Source of the DNA: Shewanella halifaxensis HAW-EB4
Lineage (GTDB): Bacteria; Pseudomonadota; Gammaproteobacteria; Enterobacterales; Shewanellaceae
Length of the DNA: 64,000 nucleotides
NCBI RefSeq assembly: GCF_000019185.1
Contig: NC_010334.1
Span: forward strand, 1 to 64,000
Reading direction: 5' to 3'
Part shown: positions 9,612-17,650 of the stretch, in pieces
Position numbering within the stretch: position 1 is the stretch's first letter
How the letters are laid out: each line of letters begins with the position of its first letter
Notes under the pieces: generated by a model
Database searches by the model: none
What the model was told of the DNA's origin: nothing
Seen by the model: only the letters and a program-made list of their open reading frames with translations
Made by a program: the position numbers and the translations under genes

Positions 9612-10517
9612 CTACTTACACATTGGGAAGCCAAGAGCTTCACGGGCTTGATAGTAAGCCTCGGCAACGCCTTTAGCCATGGTACGAACGCGTAAGATAT
9701 AACGCTGGCGCTCAGTAACAGAGATAGCGTGACGAGCATCAAGCAGGTTAAATGCATGAGAGGCTTTCATTACTTGCTCATAAGCAGGCAGTGGAAGTGG
9801 CTTTTCAAGAGCCAATAAGCGCTGGCAAGCTTGCTCGCAGTCATCGAACATCTTGAATTGAACATCAACATCAGCATGTTCAAAGTTATAAGTTGATTGT
9901 TCAACTTCATTTTGATGGAAGATGTCACCGTACATGACTTTGCCCAATGGGCCGTCAGTCCATACAAGATCGTAAACACTGTCTACTTCTTGGATGTACA
10001 TGGCTAGACGCTCAAGGCCGTAAGTAATTTCACCGGTAACCGGTTTACACTCTAGACCACCTACTTGCTGGAAGTAAGTAAACTGAGAGACTTCCATACC
10101 GTTTAGCCAAATTTCCCAGCCTAGACCCCAAGCACCAAGAGTTGGTGATTCCCAGTTGTCTTCTACGAAGCGTACATCATGCACATTCATATCGACGCCT
10201 AAGGCTTCGAGTGAGCCTAGGTAGAGTTCTTGCATGTTGCTTGGCGATGGCTTCAGTACGACCTGGAACTGGTAGTAGTGTTGCAGACGGTTAGGGTTTT
10301 CACCATAACGGCCATCAGTAGGACGGCGACTAGGCTGAACATAGGCACTGCTCATTGGCTCTGGGCCTAGTGAGCGTAAGAATGTCATAGGGTGGAATGT
10401 ACCCGCACCTACTTCCATGTCCAATGGTTGAACGATTGCGCAACCTTGCTGCGCCCAGTATTCCTGTAGGGTCATAATGAAGCCCTGGAATGTTTTTACG
10501 TCGTGTTTCGTCGTCAT
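9612..10517 (-). CDS. glyQ: Glycine--tRNA ligase alpha subunit
   Basis: Catalytic alpha subunit of the tetrameric glycyl-tRNA synthetase. The 301-residue product starts MTTKHDVKTFQGFIMTLQ and contains class II synthetase motifs: GAGTFHPMTFLRSLGPE, YVQPSRRPTDGRYGENPNR and GLGWEIWLNGMEVSQF. The open frame extends upstream to 10676 but the extra 53 residues are not part of the family and would overlap the divergent tag gene, so ATG at 10517 is chosen. It is first gene of the glyQS operon. Confidence 0.97.
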   Translation of the reverse strand: MTTKHDVKTFQGFIMTLQEYWAQQGCAIVQPLDMEVGAGTFHPMTFLRSLGPEPMSSAYVQPSRRPTDGRYGENPNRLQHYYQFQVVLKPSPSNMQELYLGSLEALGVDMNVHDVRFVEDNWESPTLGAWGLGWEIWLNGMEVSQFTYFQQVGGLECKPVTGEITYGLERLAMYIQEVDSVYDLVWTDGPLGKVMYGDIFHQNEVEQSTYNFEHADVDVQFKMFDDCEQACQRLLALEKPLPLPAYEQVMKASHAFNLLDARHAISVTERQRYILRVRTMAKGVAEAYYQAREALGFPMCK

Positions 10518-10635
10518 ATCCGCTTGTCTACTGCCTGGAAGCCTTAATAGAAAATGGTTTCGATTATACCTTGTAGAATAAGGCTTATGTAGGTTATTTT
10601 TTATCTGGTAGGTTAAAAATTTAGGAATTAGGGCT

Positions 10636-11196
10636 ATGGAAGTAACGCGTTGCGACTGGGTTGGGGCGGATCCCATCTATCAAGAGTACCATGATAAGCT
10701 ATGGGGAAAGCCTGTGTTTGATAGTCTAGAGCTGTTTGAAAAGCTTTGTTTAGACGGTCAACAAGCGGGATTATCTTGGATTACCATTCTCAAGAAACAG
10801 CAGAACTATGAAGCCGCATTTGCTAATTTTGACCCTAAAATTATTGTGACTTTTGACGATGAAAAGATAGAAGAGTTGATGCTCAATCCAGGAATCGTAC
10901 GTAATCGATTAAAGATAAACTCGATCATCAAAAACGCTAGGGCGTACCTTGAGTTTATTGAGCAGGGTAATGATTTTTCAGCATTTTTATGGGAGTTTGT
11001 CGGCGGGGAACCTAAGCTTAATCACTTCACTTCTATGAGTGAGTTACCCGCGCAAACTCCAGAGTCAGAGGCTATGTCTAAGGCGTTAAAAAAACTAGGG
11101 TTCAACTTTGTCGGCCCAACGATTTGCTACGCTTTTATGCAGGCCGTGGGTATGGTGAATGATCACACCACAGACTGTTTTTGTTATCAAAAATAA
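10636..11196 (+). CDS. tag: DNA-3-methyladenine glycosylase I
   Basis: Tag removes 3-methyladenine from alkylated DNA as the first step of base excision repair. The 186-residue length equals that of E. coli Tag (187). Family hallmarks are RCDWVGADPIYQEYHD at the N-terminus, the aromatic pocket segment LCLDGQQAGLSWITIL near residues 36-51, and the C-terminal GPTICYAFMQAVGMVNDH with zinc-binding Cys/His residues. It is divergent from glyQ across 118 bases and probably has its own promoter. Confidence 0.95.
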   Translation: MEVTRCDWVGADPIYQEYHDKLWGKPVFDSLELFEKLCLDGQQAGLSWITILKKQQNYEAAFANFDPKIIVTFDDEKIEELMLNPGIVRNRLKINSIIKNARAYLEFIEQGNDFSAFLWEFVGGEPKLNHFTSMSELPAQTPESEAMSKALKKLGFNFVGPTICYAFMQAVGMVNDHTTDCFCYQK

Positions 11197-11214
11197 CACG
11201 CATATTCTAGGAGT

Positions 11215-11880
11215 TTAAGGTTGGGTCATTACAAGTTGTGATGGATCTTCTGAATGCAAATAGATAGCTTTGAACTCAACTTCACCCGCTGCATTATCTG
11301 AGGTATTTACAAAGCTGATATTGCTATCAAATTCAGATACCAACATTCTGTTTTCCTCCGAAAGTTCATTGGTGGTGAGTGATAGGGCGCAGATTTGACC
11401 TGAGCAGATAAGTTGCTGATCGTATATGGCCATGTCCTTAAGTTGTAATAACTGCTGACTTAGTTTGTCCTGCCTTTTTATGGCTATCTCACTACTTGTA
11501 TGCAGACTAGAAGCTTGCTCAATAAAGTCAGTCATGCCGATTGTTAGCACATCAGTAATAGCGACCCCATTGACCGTACCTTGATTACTTATAAAGAAGC
11601 TATTTATCGATGTCTCATCTATGAGGTTAGCGTATTTACTCTTGGGGTTCTCTGCTTGTTGTGGAGTTATCTGGTGCTCTTGCGTTGTTGTCGTTTCTTC
11701 AGGTTTTTTGGCCTTGGCATAGGTTGCCGAAGATTTTTCATTCTCTAGGGGTAATATCTTTTCAGCCGTATCTTCTATGGTTTGAGTTATGGGATCTGGT
11801 GAGTTTAAAAATAGCAGGCTGGCTGATACTGATAGTGTGATACTAACTATGACTAAAGCAATTACTCTAGATGCGTTCAT
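11215..11880 (-). CDS. Hypothetical single-pass membrane protein
   Basis: I do not recognise this 221-residue protein. It begins MNASRVIALVIVSITLSVSAS, a single membrane segment or uncleaved signal anchor around residues 5-24, followed by a low-complexity stretch rich in T, E, K and Q (about 30-75) and a soluble periplasmic region with two cysteines close together (LICSGQICAL) that could form a disulfide. Start at 11880 has a good ribosome-binding sequence (AGGGAAATCAA) and is preferred to the longer frame from 11913. It follows the amidohydrolase gene on the same strand, but a strong hairpin separates them. Confidence 0.65.
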   Translation of the reverse strand: MNASRVIALVIVSITLSVSASLLFLNSPDPITQTIEDTAEKILPLENEKSSATYAKAKKPEETTTTQEHQITPQQAENPKSKYANLIDETSINSFFISNQGTVNGVAITDVLTIGMTDFIEQASSLHTSSEIAIKRQDKLSQQLLQLKDMAIYDQQLICSGQICALSLTTNELSEENRMLVSEFDSNISFVNTSDNAAGEVEFKAIYLHSEDPSQLVMTQP

Positions 11881-11964
11881 ATTTGATTTCCCTAATTGTG
11901 CAAAGAGTTCCATTCTCTAAGTATCAGCATAAAGTATTAGCTAAAGTAGATAAAGGTGTTTTTG

Positions 11965-12000
11965 TAAAAAAGGATGTTCCACGTGGAACATCCTTTTTTA
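11965..12000. promoter_or_regulatory. parS site in a 36-bp perfect palindrome
   Basis: The 16-bp core TGTTCCACGTGGAACA occupies 11975-11990, matching the parS sequence bound by ParB in Pseudomonas and other gammaproteobacteria. It is extended on both sides to a 36-bp perfect palindrome by T-AAAAAAGGA on the left and TCCTTTTTT-A on the right. The G+C-rich stem followed by six T residues on either strand also has the form of an intrinsic terminator, placed after the amidohydrolase gene on the minus strand. Confidence 0.85.
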
Positions 12001-12004
12001 TATA

Positions 12005-12037
12005 GAGGACTTCATTAACAATGAAGTTCTCTTTTTT
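12005..12037 (+). terminator. Strong hairpin with T run on the plus strand
   Basis: Stem GAGGACTTCATT / AATGAAGTTCTC (12 pairs with one G-U) and loop AAC, followed by six T residues on the plus strand. No plus-strand gene ends nearby (tag stops 800 bases upstream), so it would stop antisense or read-through transcription toward the amidohydrolase gene. Confidence 0.6.
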
Positions 12038-12120
12038 GACTTTTTTAAATCAAAAAATAATTTTCATGCAATATTAAAACCTGACGCTGAGTTACTCAGA
12101 TTTTAAATTTAAAAATGAAT

Positions 12121-15100
12121 TTATTTTTCGAAAAAGAATGCTTCTCTCTGCTTACCCTTATTTTTAGATCCACCATTTAGCTGGTCCATGGTTTCCGCAT
12201 TAAACAACTTTCCGTTCACCATGGTGTAGCTGACACGATCGGTGACGCGAATATCTTCAAGCGGATTACCATCGATAACAATCAGGTCGGCTAATTTCCC
12301 CTGTTTGATAGACCCAATTTGATGATCCATTGCAAAGTGCTTAGCAGGATTGATGGTTGCCGTTTTCAACACTTCAAGGTTGCTCATACCACCTTGAGCA
12401 AACATCCACATCTCCCAATGAGCGGCTAAACCTTCACGCTGACCATGAGCACCAATATTCGCTTTGATGCCAACTTCATTTAATTCGTTGGCGACACGTG
12501 CCACATTGAAGTGATTGTAATGTTCATCGGGCGCAGTAGGGCGGCGCATCGAGCGAGCATCCAAAATATCAGATGGTACATACATAGAAAGACGAGGATG
12601 AGCCCAAACATCTGTCTTATCGTACCAATAGTTTTCACCTGAAATACCACCGTAGGCGACAACGAGTGTTGGTGTATAACCTACATCGGTTTGTCCCCAG
12701 AACTGTTTTATATCGCTATAAACATTGGCTGCTGGTAGTGAGTGCTCTATGCCAGTATGACCATCGGCGATCATGGTTAGGTTATGTTGCAGCAAGCTAC
12801 CACCTTCAGGAACGACCATCATTTCTAGTTCACGAGCGGCTGCGATAACTTGCTGGCGTTGGTTACGACGTGGCTGGTTATAACTCTTTACGCTGAAAGC
12901 TCCGACTTTCTTTAGACGCTCTAAGTGGAACTTGGCATCATCTAATGAATCTATATGCGAAGTGTAACCCGGAGCATTTGCACCATACAAAATGGTACCC
13001 GTTGAGAAGATCCGTGGACCTGCAATATTACCCGCTTTCTGTTGCTCTGATGCCGCGAAGATCTCTGTAGTGTCATTCGATGGGTCATGAATCGCAGTGA
13101 CACCCAATGACAGGTTAGAGTAGAGCTCCCAGTTTTGCTGTGGAATGATCTCGTTCTCACCTTGAGCGCCATGAGCGTGGGCATCGAATAAGCCTGGCAT
13201 CAGTGTTTTGCCCTTAATGTCGATCACCTTAGCGTCATCTGGAATTTCGATATCAGCAGCGGAACCCACGCTGACAATATGGTTGTCTTTGACGATAACC
13301 GTACCATTTTTTATGACCTCATCATTTTCCATGGTGATGATATTGCCACCAACAAATGCAACTGTTCCACGTGGAACATCCGCTTTTTGGCTAAAGCCAA
13401 GATCGGTGATGATTGGCTTGGCTTTATCGTCTTCTGCTTGTTCCTTATATTGAGTATCTACATTAACTTGATAAAGCTCTGGACCAAGGGTCCAGTAAAG
13501 TTGATTGCTATTGGTGTTCCAACTGATGCTTTCACCAGCACGAACACTTAGCTGCTCAACAGGCAGATTACTTGCTTTAGGCCCGATTTGAATGGTTTCA
13601 CCGTGTTTAGCAAAGGGAGTCACGAACACTTTAAAGCGTTCGGCAAAAGCCAGCTGCTTACCATCAGGAGAAACCCTAAATTCGGTTGCATGCTTGCTGG
13701 TGTAGTGCACGCGCTTCTCGAAACCGTTCAGGCCAATAGAAGCGAGTTGTGGTGTTTCACCGCTCTCCATAAAGTAGACACGGTCGTTATCGGCACCAAA
13801 TTGTGGCTGGTAACCCGCTGCGGTAATCTTAGTATTTTTGTCACCATCGATATCAACTTGATAGAGTCCGGTTTCTTGAGACCAAGTTCGTGGAGTGATG
13901 TAGCCGCCTTTGGCTTTGCGGTAAACCACGGTTTCGCCGTCAGGTGAGAAGGTCGGTTCGACATACTTTCCTGGCTCGTTAGTGAGTGCCTTTACTCGCT
14001 TATTGCGCACGGTCGCTAAGCTAACAGTACCTTGCTCTTGGTCATCCCAAGTGGTGAAAACGATGCGTTTACCATCGCGTGACCATTGTGGGAATAGCTC
14101 TCGTAGATCGCTATCGAGTTTGGTCAAGCGTGACATTTTGCCATCGGGCAGACTCTTAACCCAGATTTTACCTAATGCCTCAAAAGCCACTTTTTTGCCG
14201 TCAGGTGACACTTGTGCCATACGCAGCATCTTCACATCGAAGACATCTTTATCGAGATCTTGTGTAAAGCGTACCGCGGGTTGAACGGCGCGTTCTGACT
14301 TTACAGTAAAGGGAATTTGCGCTACAGATTTTGATTCAACATCCAGCTTATTGATTTTACCGTTAGCCCAGAACAGGATTTCTTCGTTATCGGCGGTCCA
14401 GCTCATGGTTGGGTAGACGCCGTGAATAGCCCAAGTTTCTTGCATATCTCGGTCTAAGTCGCCATAGAGTTTTTCAGTTTCACCGGACTTGAGGTCGAGA
14501 AGATATAGTGAAGACTGAAAACCATCACGCTTGATGTAAGCAAGTTTTTTACCATCAGGGCTAGGGGTCGGTCGAATAGCACCACCAGTGCCTTGGATCA
14601 AGACTTCGATATCACCCGTTTGAGTATCATAACGTTTAATCTTATAGATGCCTTTTACCGAGTCTTTTGAGTAGTGGAAAGTCTTACCCGGCGTCGCATC
14701 TTGGCTAAAGTAGATGTAGCGCCCATCTGGAGAGTAAGCGGGCTCACCTAAGTCTTTCTGTTCGTTAGGGCGCTCTGTCAGCTTAACCCCATCACCGCCG
14801 GCAACGTGGTACATCCATACTTCACCGGCGCCTAAGCTGCGGCTGCCGGTAAAGTGTTTACGCGCCACTAGGTATTGGCCATCAGGACTCCACGCTGGGC
14901 TGTTCAATAGGCGGAATGTTTCATTGGTTACTGGGCGCGGGTTACTACCGTCGGCTTGCATAATCCAGATATTATCGCCGCCATCTTCATCAGATGTGAA
15001 GGCGATGTATTTGCCATCGGGGCTGTAAACGGGCTGCATCTGCCATGCGATACCTTCGGCCAGTGGCTTGGCTTCGCCACCATCAATTGGCATTTGATAA

Positions 15101-15315
15101 ATATCACCGAGTAGATCAAACACCACATGTTTGCCATTTGGGCTAACACTGACGTTCATCCATGTACCTTCACTTACATCAATCTTTATCTGTTCTAACG
15201 GTGCTTTTGCTGGCGCGTTAACTTGCCAGGCTTGCTTATCTTCTTCGGCAATTGTTGGAGTACTGAAGCTAAGGGCAATAGCTGCATATAGGGGGGTAAA
15301 CTTATTGTTTAACAT
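12121..15315 (-). CDS. Secreted TolB-like beta-propeller / amidohydrolase fusion protein
   Basis: Large exported protein (1064 residues) of the amidohydrolase superfamily. A signal peptide (MLNNKFTPLYAAIALSFSTP, cleaved near TIAEE) is followed by about 600 residues of repeated PD40/TolB-type blades with SPDGK motifs (SVSPNGKHVVFD, YSPDGKYIAFTSD, SPDGQYLVARK). From about residue 655 there is an imidazolonepropionase-like amidohydrolase domain with GLFDAHAHG near 708, a later NIGAHGQREG and the C-terminal GKLADLIVIDGNPLED. Substrate is unknown; related proteins are annotated only as amidohydrolases, and peptidase or cyclic-amide hydrolase activity is speculation. A parS site is embedded in the coding sequence. 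It appears to be a single-gene unit. Confidence 0.88.
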   Translation of the reverse strand: MLNNKFTPLYAAIALSFSTPTIAEEDKQAWQVNAPAKAPLEQIKIDVSEGTWMNVSVSPNGKHVVFDLLGDIYQMPIDGGEAKPLAEGIAWQMQPVYSPDGKYIAFTSDEDGGDNIWIMQADGSNPRPVTNETFRLLNSPAWSPDGQYLVARKHFTGSRSLGAGEVWMYHVAGGDGVKLTERPNEQKDLGEPAYSPDGRYIYFSQDATPGKTFHYSKDSVKGIYKIKRYDTQTGDIEVLIQGTGGAIRPTPSPDGKKLAYIKRDGFQSSLYLLDLKSGETEKLYGDLDRDMQETWAIHGVYPTMSWTADNEEILFWANGKINKLDVESKSVAQIPFTVKSERAVQPAVRFTQDLDKDVFDVKMLRMAQVSPDGKKVAFEALGKIWVKSLPDGKMSRLTKLDSDLRELFPQWSRDGKRIVFTTWDDQEQGTVSLATVRNKRVKALTNEPGKYVEPTFSPDGETVVYRKAKGGYITPRTWSQETGLYQVDIDGDKNTKITAAGYQPQFGADNDRVYFMESGETPQLASIGLNGFEKRVHYTSKHATEFRVSPDGKQLAFAERFKVFVTPFAKHGETIQIGPKASNLPVEQLSVRAGESISWNTNSNQLYWTLGPELYQVNVDTQYKEQAEDDKAKPIITDLGFSQKADVPRGTVAFVGGNIITMENDEVIKNGTVIVKDNHIVSVGSAADIEIPDDAKVIDIKGKTLMPGLFDAHAHGAQGENEIIPQQNWELYSNLSLGVTAIHDPSNDTTEIFAASEQQKAGNIAGPRIFSTGTILYGANAPGYTSHIDSLDDAKFHLERLKKVGAFSVKSYNQPRRNQRQQVIAAARELEMMVVPEGGSLLQHNLTMIADGHTGIEHSLPAANVYSDIKQFWGQTDVGYTPTLVVAYGGISGENYWYDKTDVWAHPRLSMYVPSDILDARSMRRPTAPDEHYNHFNVARVANELNEVGIKANIGAHGQREGLAAHWEMWMFAQGGMSNLEVLKTATINPAKHFAMDHQIGSIKQGKLADLIVIDGNPLEDIRVTDRVSYTMVNGKLFNAETMDQLNGGSKNKGKQREAFFFEK
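13363..13378. promoter_or_regulatory. parS site inside the amidohydrolase gene
   Basis: Exact TGTTCCACGTGGAACA palindrome. On the minus strand it encodes residues VPRGT (GTT CCA CGT GGA ACA), at the junction between the propeller and hydrolase domains. An exact 16-bp match beside two others in the same 5-kb span is unlikely to be chance. Confidence 0.8.
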
Positions 15316-15540
15316 GCTAATCCTATTATTTTAGTTTTCGTTTTAAAGGAGTGACTTAAGATGTATCTTCTTAATTGTTAGTGGTAGCGCTTAATTGAAT
15401 ATTAAATCGTGCAACAGTTATCGCACAATTTTATTAACAGTAAAATAGAAAATCTGTTTCAATTAGTAAAGCGGAATTAAGCCGGAAGAATATTGCAGAG
15501 GGGGGGAATAGCCGAGTTGTGGTAGGAAGTCTTTAGCCTT
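15316..15540. other. Intergenic leader upstream of the amidohydrolase gene
   Basis: AT-rich stretch that should hold the promoter of the minus-strand amidohydrolase gene; a possible ribosome-binding site lies just upstream of its ATG. I see no convincing ORF, RNA gene or operator in it. It ends at a MITE-like element. Confidence 0.4.
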
Positions 15541-15805
15541 ATACCAATCAGTATAAGAAGTTGATCTACTCAGAACGTTTTTGGCAAACTAATTCAAGGC
15601 GAATAACTGAAAGAATGGTTGCTCCCTTGTGAAGTTGTTCAACGCAGAAGTAGGCAGCCAAAAACGCTCCAGAATGGCGAGTTTTAGCGGCTCTGATACT
15701 GTGTTAACGAGCTTAAACGTAGAATAACTATGCTCTTCACTCGTTGCCTTGTCTCAGTGCCGCTAAACTCTCGCTGAGTGACCAAATCTTTATACTGATT
15801 GGTAT
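15541..15805 (+). repeat. MITE-like element, copy 1 (265 bp)
   Basis: Non-coding element bounded by exact 16-bp terminal inverted repeats, ATACCAATCAGTATAA at the left and its complement at the right (15790-15805). It contains internal inverted segments around GTTTTAGCGGC and GTGCCGCTAAAC. Its interior aligns in reverse orientation with the element at 51603-51868: AATTCAAGGCG lies 50 bases from the end in copy 1 and 51 in copy 2, and AACGCAG 100 bases from the end in both. No transposase is encoded, so it would be moved in trans. Confidence 0.75.
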
Positions 15806-15902
15806 TAAGCAACCAATAAAAGGTTTGTGGCTCTGGTTCAGTGTTTTGATTAGTGAGGGGCGTTTTTTTGAGGAGTCTTTTGAGCTTAGTGTATGAGAAG
15901 CT

Positions 15903-16085
15903 TTAACCGGTTAAGCTAACATAATCATTGAGCTGGATATGAGCACTTTGGTTAATGTGGCGATTGCTAGGGCGCCCAAAGATATCCTCTTCGACGCCTC
16001 TGGCTTGAGTGACCTCGGCTTGTGCTACCGAGATCATCGCGGCGCGTTTCTCAGCCTTAAATGCGATACCGATTAATTTGGCCAT
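15903..16085 (-). pseudogene. Truncated MOSC-domain-like gene
   Basis: A 60-codon frame with a good ribosome-binding sequence (AAGGGAATTATC) before ATG. The first 45 residues, MAKLIGIAFKAEKRAAM then GVEEDIFGRPSNR, resemble the N-terminus of MOSC-domain proteins, which usually run to 150 residues or more and carry a catalytic cysteine further on. Here homology stops at about residue 43 and a stop follows; the remaining 97 bases to the MITE-like element hold no further MOSC sequence. I read it as a remnant, although expression as a short protein cannot be excluded. It follows tusA by 34 bases. Confidence 0.5.
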
Positions 16086-16119
16086 GATAATTCCCTTTAT
16101 CTAGTTCACCAACTAATGA

Positions 16120-16365
16120 CTACAGACCTTTCTTTATAAGGTACTGGTATGGCGTTGACTCTGTTTGACTGGCGATTAATGTGTGATCCATAAACTCACA
16201 AAAGCTTGGAATATCACGAGTCGTTGCTGGGTCATCAGCAATAATCAATAGGGTTTCACCGTCGTTCATGCGTCTTACTGACTTACGCACCATCATTACT
16301 GGCTCTGGGCAGCGTAGTCCTAAAGCGTCGAGTTGATGTTGTGCAGCGCTAAATTGGTCGTTCAT
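16120..16365 (-). CDS. tusA: Sulfur carrier protein TusA
   Basis: TusA accepts persulfide sulfur from the cysteine desulfurase IscS and passes it on for 2-thiouridine modification of tRNA and other sulfur transfer. The 81-residue product has the same length as E. coli TusA and contains [20 protein letters not shown] with the active cysteine in the CPEP motif (Cys19), then [18 protein letters not shown]. The start ATG is preceded by CGAGGTAAT, a reasonable ribosome-binding site. It lies between a parS site and the MOSC remnant. Confidence 0.95.
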
Positions 16366-16475
16366 ATTACCTCGGCAGAACGATTAAACAGAAGTGGCTA
16401 ATATTACTCCAGCGTCATAGTTTATCCAAGCCGCTAGCCATAATTTGTGAGCCTAAGATCATTTACTCTTTACAG

Positions 16476-16491
16476 TGTTCCACGTGGAACA
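16476..16491. promoter_or_regulatory. parS site upstream of tusA
   Basis: Exact 16-bp palindrome TGTTCCACGTGGAACA, 110 bases upstream of tusA and just after the ybaK stop. Third exact copy in this window. Confidence 0.82.
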
Positions 16492-16511
16492 TTACAAAGG
16501 GTGGTGCAGCT

Positions 16512-16979
16512 TTATGCCGTCAAAGGGGCGAAGTTAGCTTTTAGTAATTGCTTGATATCCTCAGGGGCTAAGGCTATATCTAGTCCTCGGCGTCCACCGC
16601 TGACATACATCTGCTCTAGCTGAGAGGCGGATGCATCGATAACGGTTAGCAGCAGTCGCTTTTGCCCTAAAGGACTGACACCGCCGAGCACATAGCCTGA
16701 GCTGCGTTGCACCTCAGCGGCTTCTGCCATCACTGCCTTTTTGGCTTTCGCCGCCTTGGCGATAGCCTTCATGCTGAGCTTTTCGGCAACGGGAATAATC
16801 GCTACGGCAAGCTGCTTAGCGTCTAATTTAACCACTAAGGTTTTAAAGACTAATTCTGGTGCAACGCCAATCTTTTCGGCAGCTTCTAAGCCATAAGCTT
16901 GGCAAGCTGGATCATGGTGATATTCGTGAACTTGGTGGGCGATTTTGTGTTTAACGAGCAGGTCGATAGCGGGGGTCAT
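16512..16979 (-). CDS. ybaK: Cys-tRNA(Pro)/Cys-tRNA(Cys) deacylase YbaK
   Basis: YbaK hydrolyses Cys-tRNA(Pro) formed by mischarging prolyl-tRNA synthetase. The 155-residue product has the length and sequence of the YbaK/EbsC family: MTPAIDLLVKHKIAHQVHEY, then FKTLVVKLD containing the catalytic lysine near residue 46, and GYVLGGVSPLGQKRLL, the glycine-rich GGVSP loop near residue 95-110. The start ATG matches the family. It lies downstream of a GNAT gene on the same strand, 38 bases apart. Confidence 0.92.
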   Translation of the reverse strand: MTPAIDLLVKHKIAHQVHEYHHDPACQAYGLEAAEKIGVAPELVFKTLVVKLDAKQLAVAIIPVAEKLSMKAIAKAAKAKKAVMAEAAEVQRSSGYVLGGVSPLGQKRLLLTVIDASASQLEQMYVSGGRRGLDIALAPEDIKQLLKANFAPLTA

Positions 16980-17017
16980 TTGGTTACCTGGTTTACATGA
17001 GATTACGCTGTTTTCAA

Positions 17018-17479
17018 TTATAGTGATTTTTCCATAACCAGCACGTTAATTCCGTGATTAACCACTTGTTCTATCGGTTGCCATCCTAGGTCGCGATACA
17101 AGCCACCAGACAAATATTCGGTCTGTAAGTTGATGCTGCCAACGCCCAATATTTTGGCCTTATCTATAATGGCACTGATTAAGGCTTGGGCGACACCCTT
17201 GCCTCTATGCTTAGAATTAACATAAACACCACCGAGCCAATATTCTCGTTCTGGGTAGATATCCATCTCGTGATAACGAAGTTGGGCTGCAGCAATCACC
17301 TCATTGCCGTCTTGGGCTAAGATGATCAATGGCAGTTTGTCGCGGTTAAGGTAATCTCTAAGTTTGAGTTCTAGTTCTTTAGTACTACGACCCTCACCAA
17401 TATAACCCCATTGATCGCTATACCACTTTGCGACTTGTGGCAGGGCTGGTTGATTATCAGCAAGTAATACAAATTTCAT
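17018..17479 (-). CDS. GNAT family N-acetyltransferase
   Basis: A 153-residue acetyl-CoA-dependent acyltransferase of the GNAT fold; substrate unknown. The core motif A is WLGGVYVNSKHRGKGVAQALI (R/Q-x-x-G-x-A as RGKGVA, about residues 92-97), with a preceding strand VIAAAQLRYHEMD and a following LQTEYLSGGLYRDLGW. Single domain, no signal peptide, so cytoplasmic. It may form a short operon with ybaK. No adjacent gene indicates the substrate. Confidence 0.85.
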   Translation of the reverse strand: MKFVLLADNQPALPQVAKWYSDQWGYIGEGRSTKELELKLRDYLNRDKLPLIILAQDGNEVIAAAQLRYHEMDIYPEREYWLGGVYVNSKHRGKGVAQALISAIIDKAKILGVGSINLQTEYLSGGLYRDLGWQPIEQVVNHGINVLVMEKSL

Positions 17480-17603
17480 AGAGGATCCAATAAGAAATTT
17501 TCAGATAACTTCAGATTAATGCAGTTGTCGGTAATAGGCTAGATGGTTTAGATATTGAGTTATTAATGCTTTCTATTTTGGAAAATTAGGCCGATTCTGA
17601 AAA

Positions 17604-17630
17604 CAAAAAAGCCAGCTTGCGCTGGCTTTT
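17604..17630. terminator. Bidirectional terminator after fadA
   Basis: AAAAGCCAGC / GCTGGCTTTT stem with a TTGC loop, flanked by A and T runs. It closes the fadBA operon on the minus strand. Confidence 0.88.
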
Positions 17631-17650
17631 GTTTACTCGGGAGCGAATGC

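Noticed and set aside
10518..10676. N-terminal extension of glyQ over the tag start
   Set aside because: The extension has no family similarity and overlaps the divergent tag gene.
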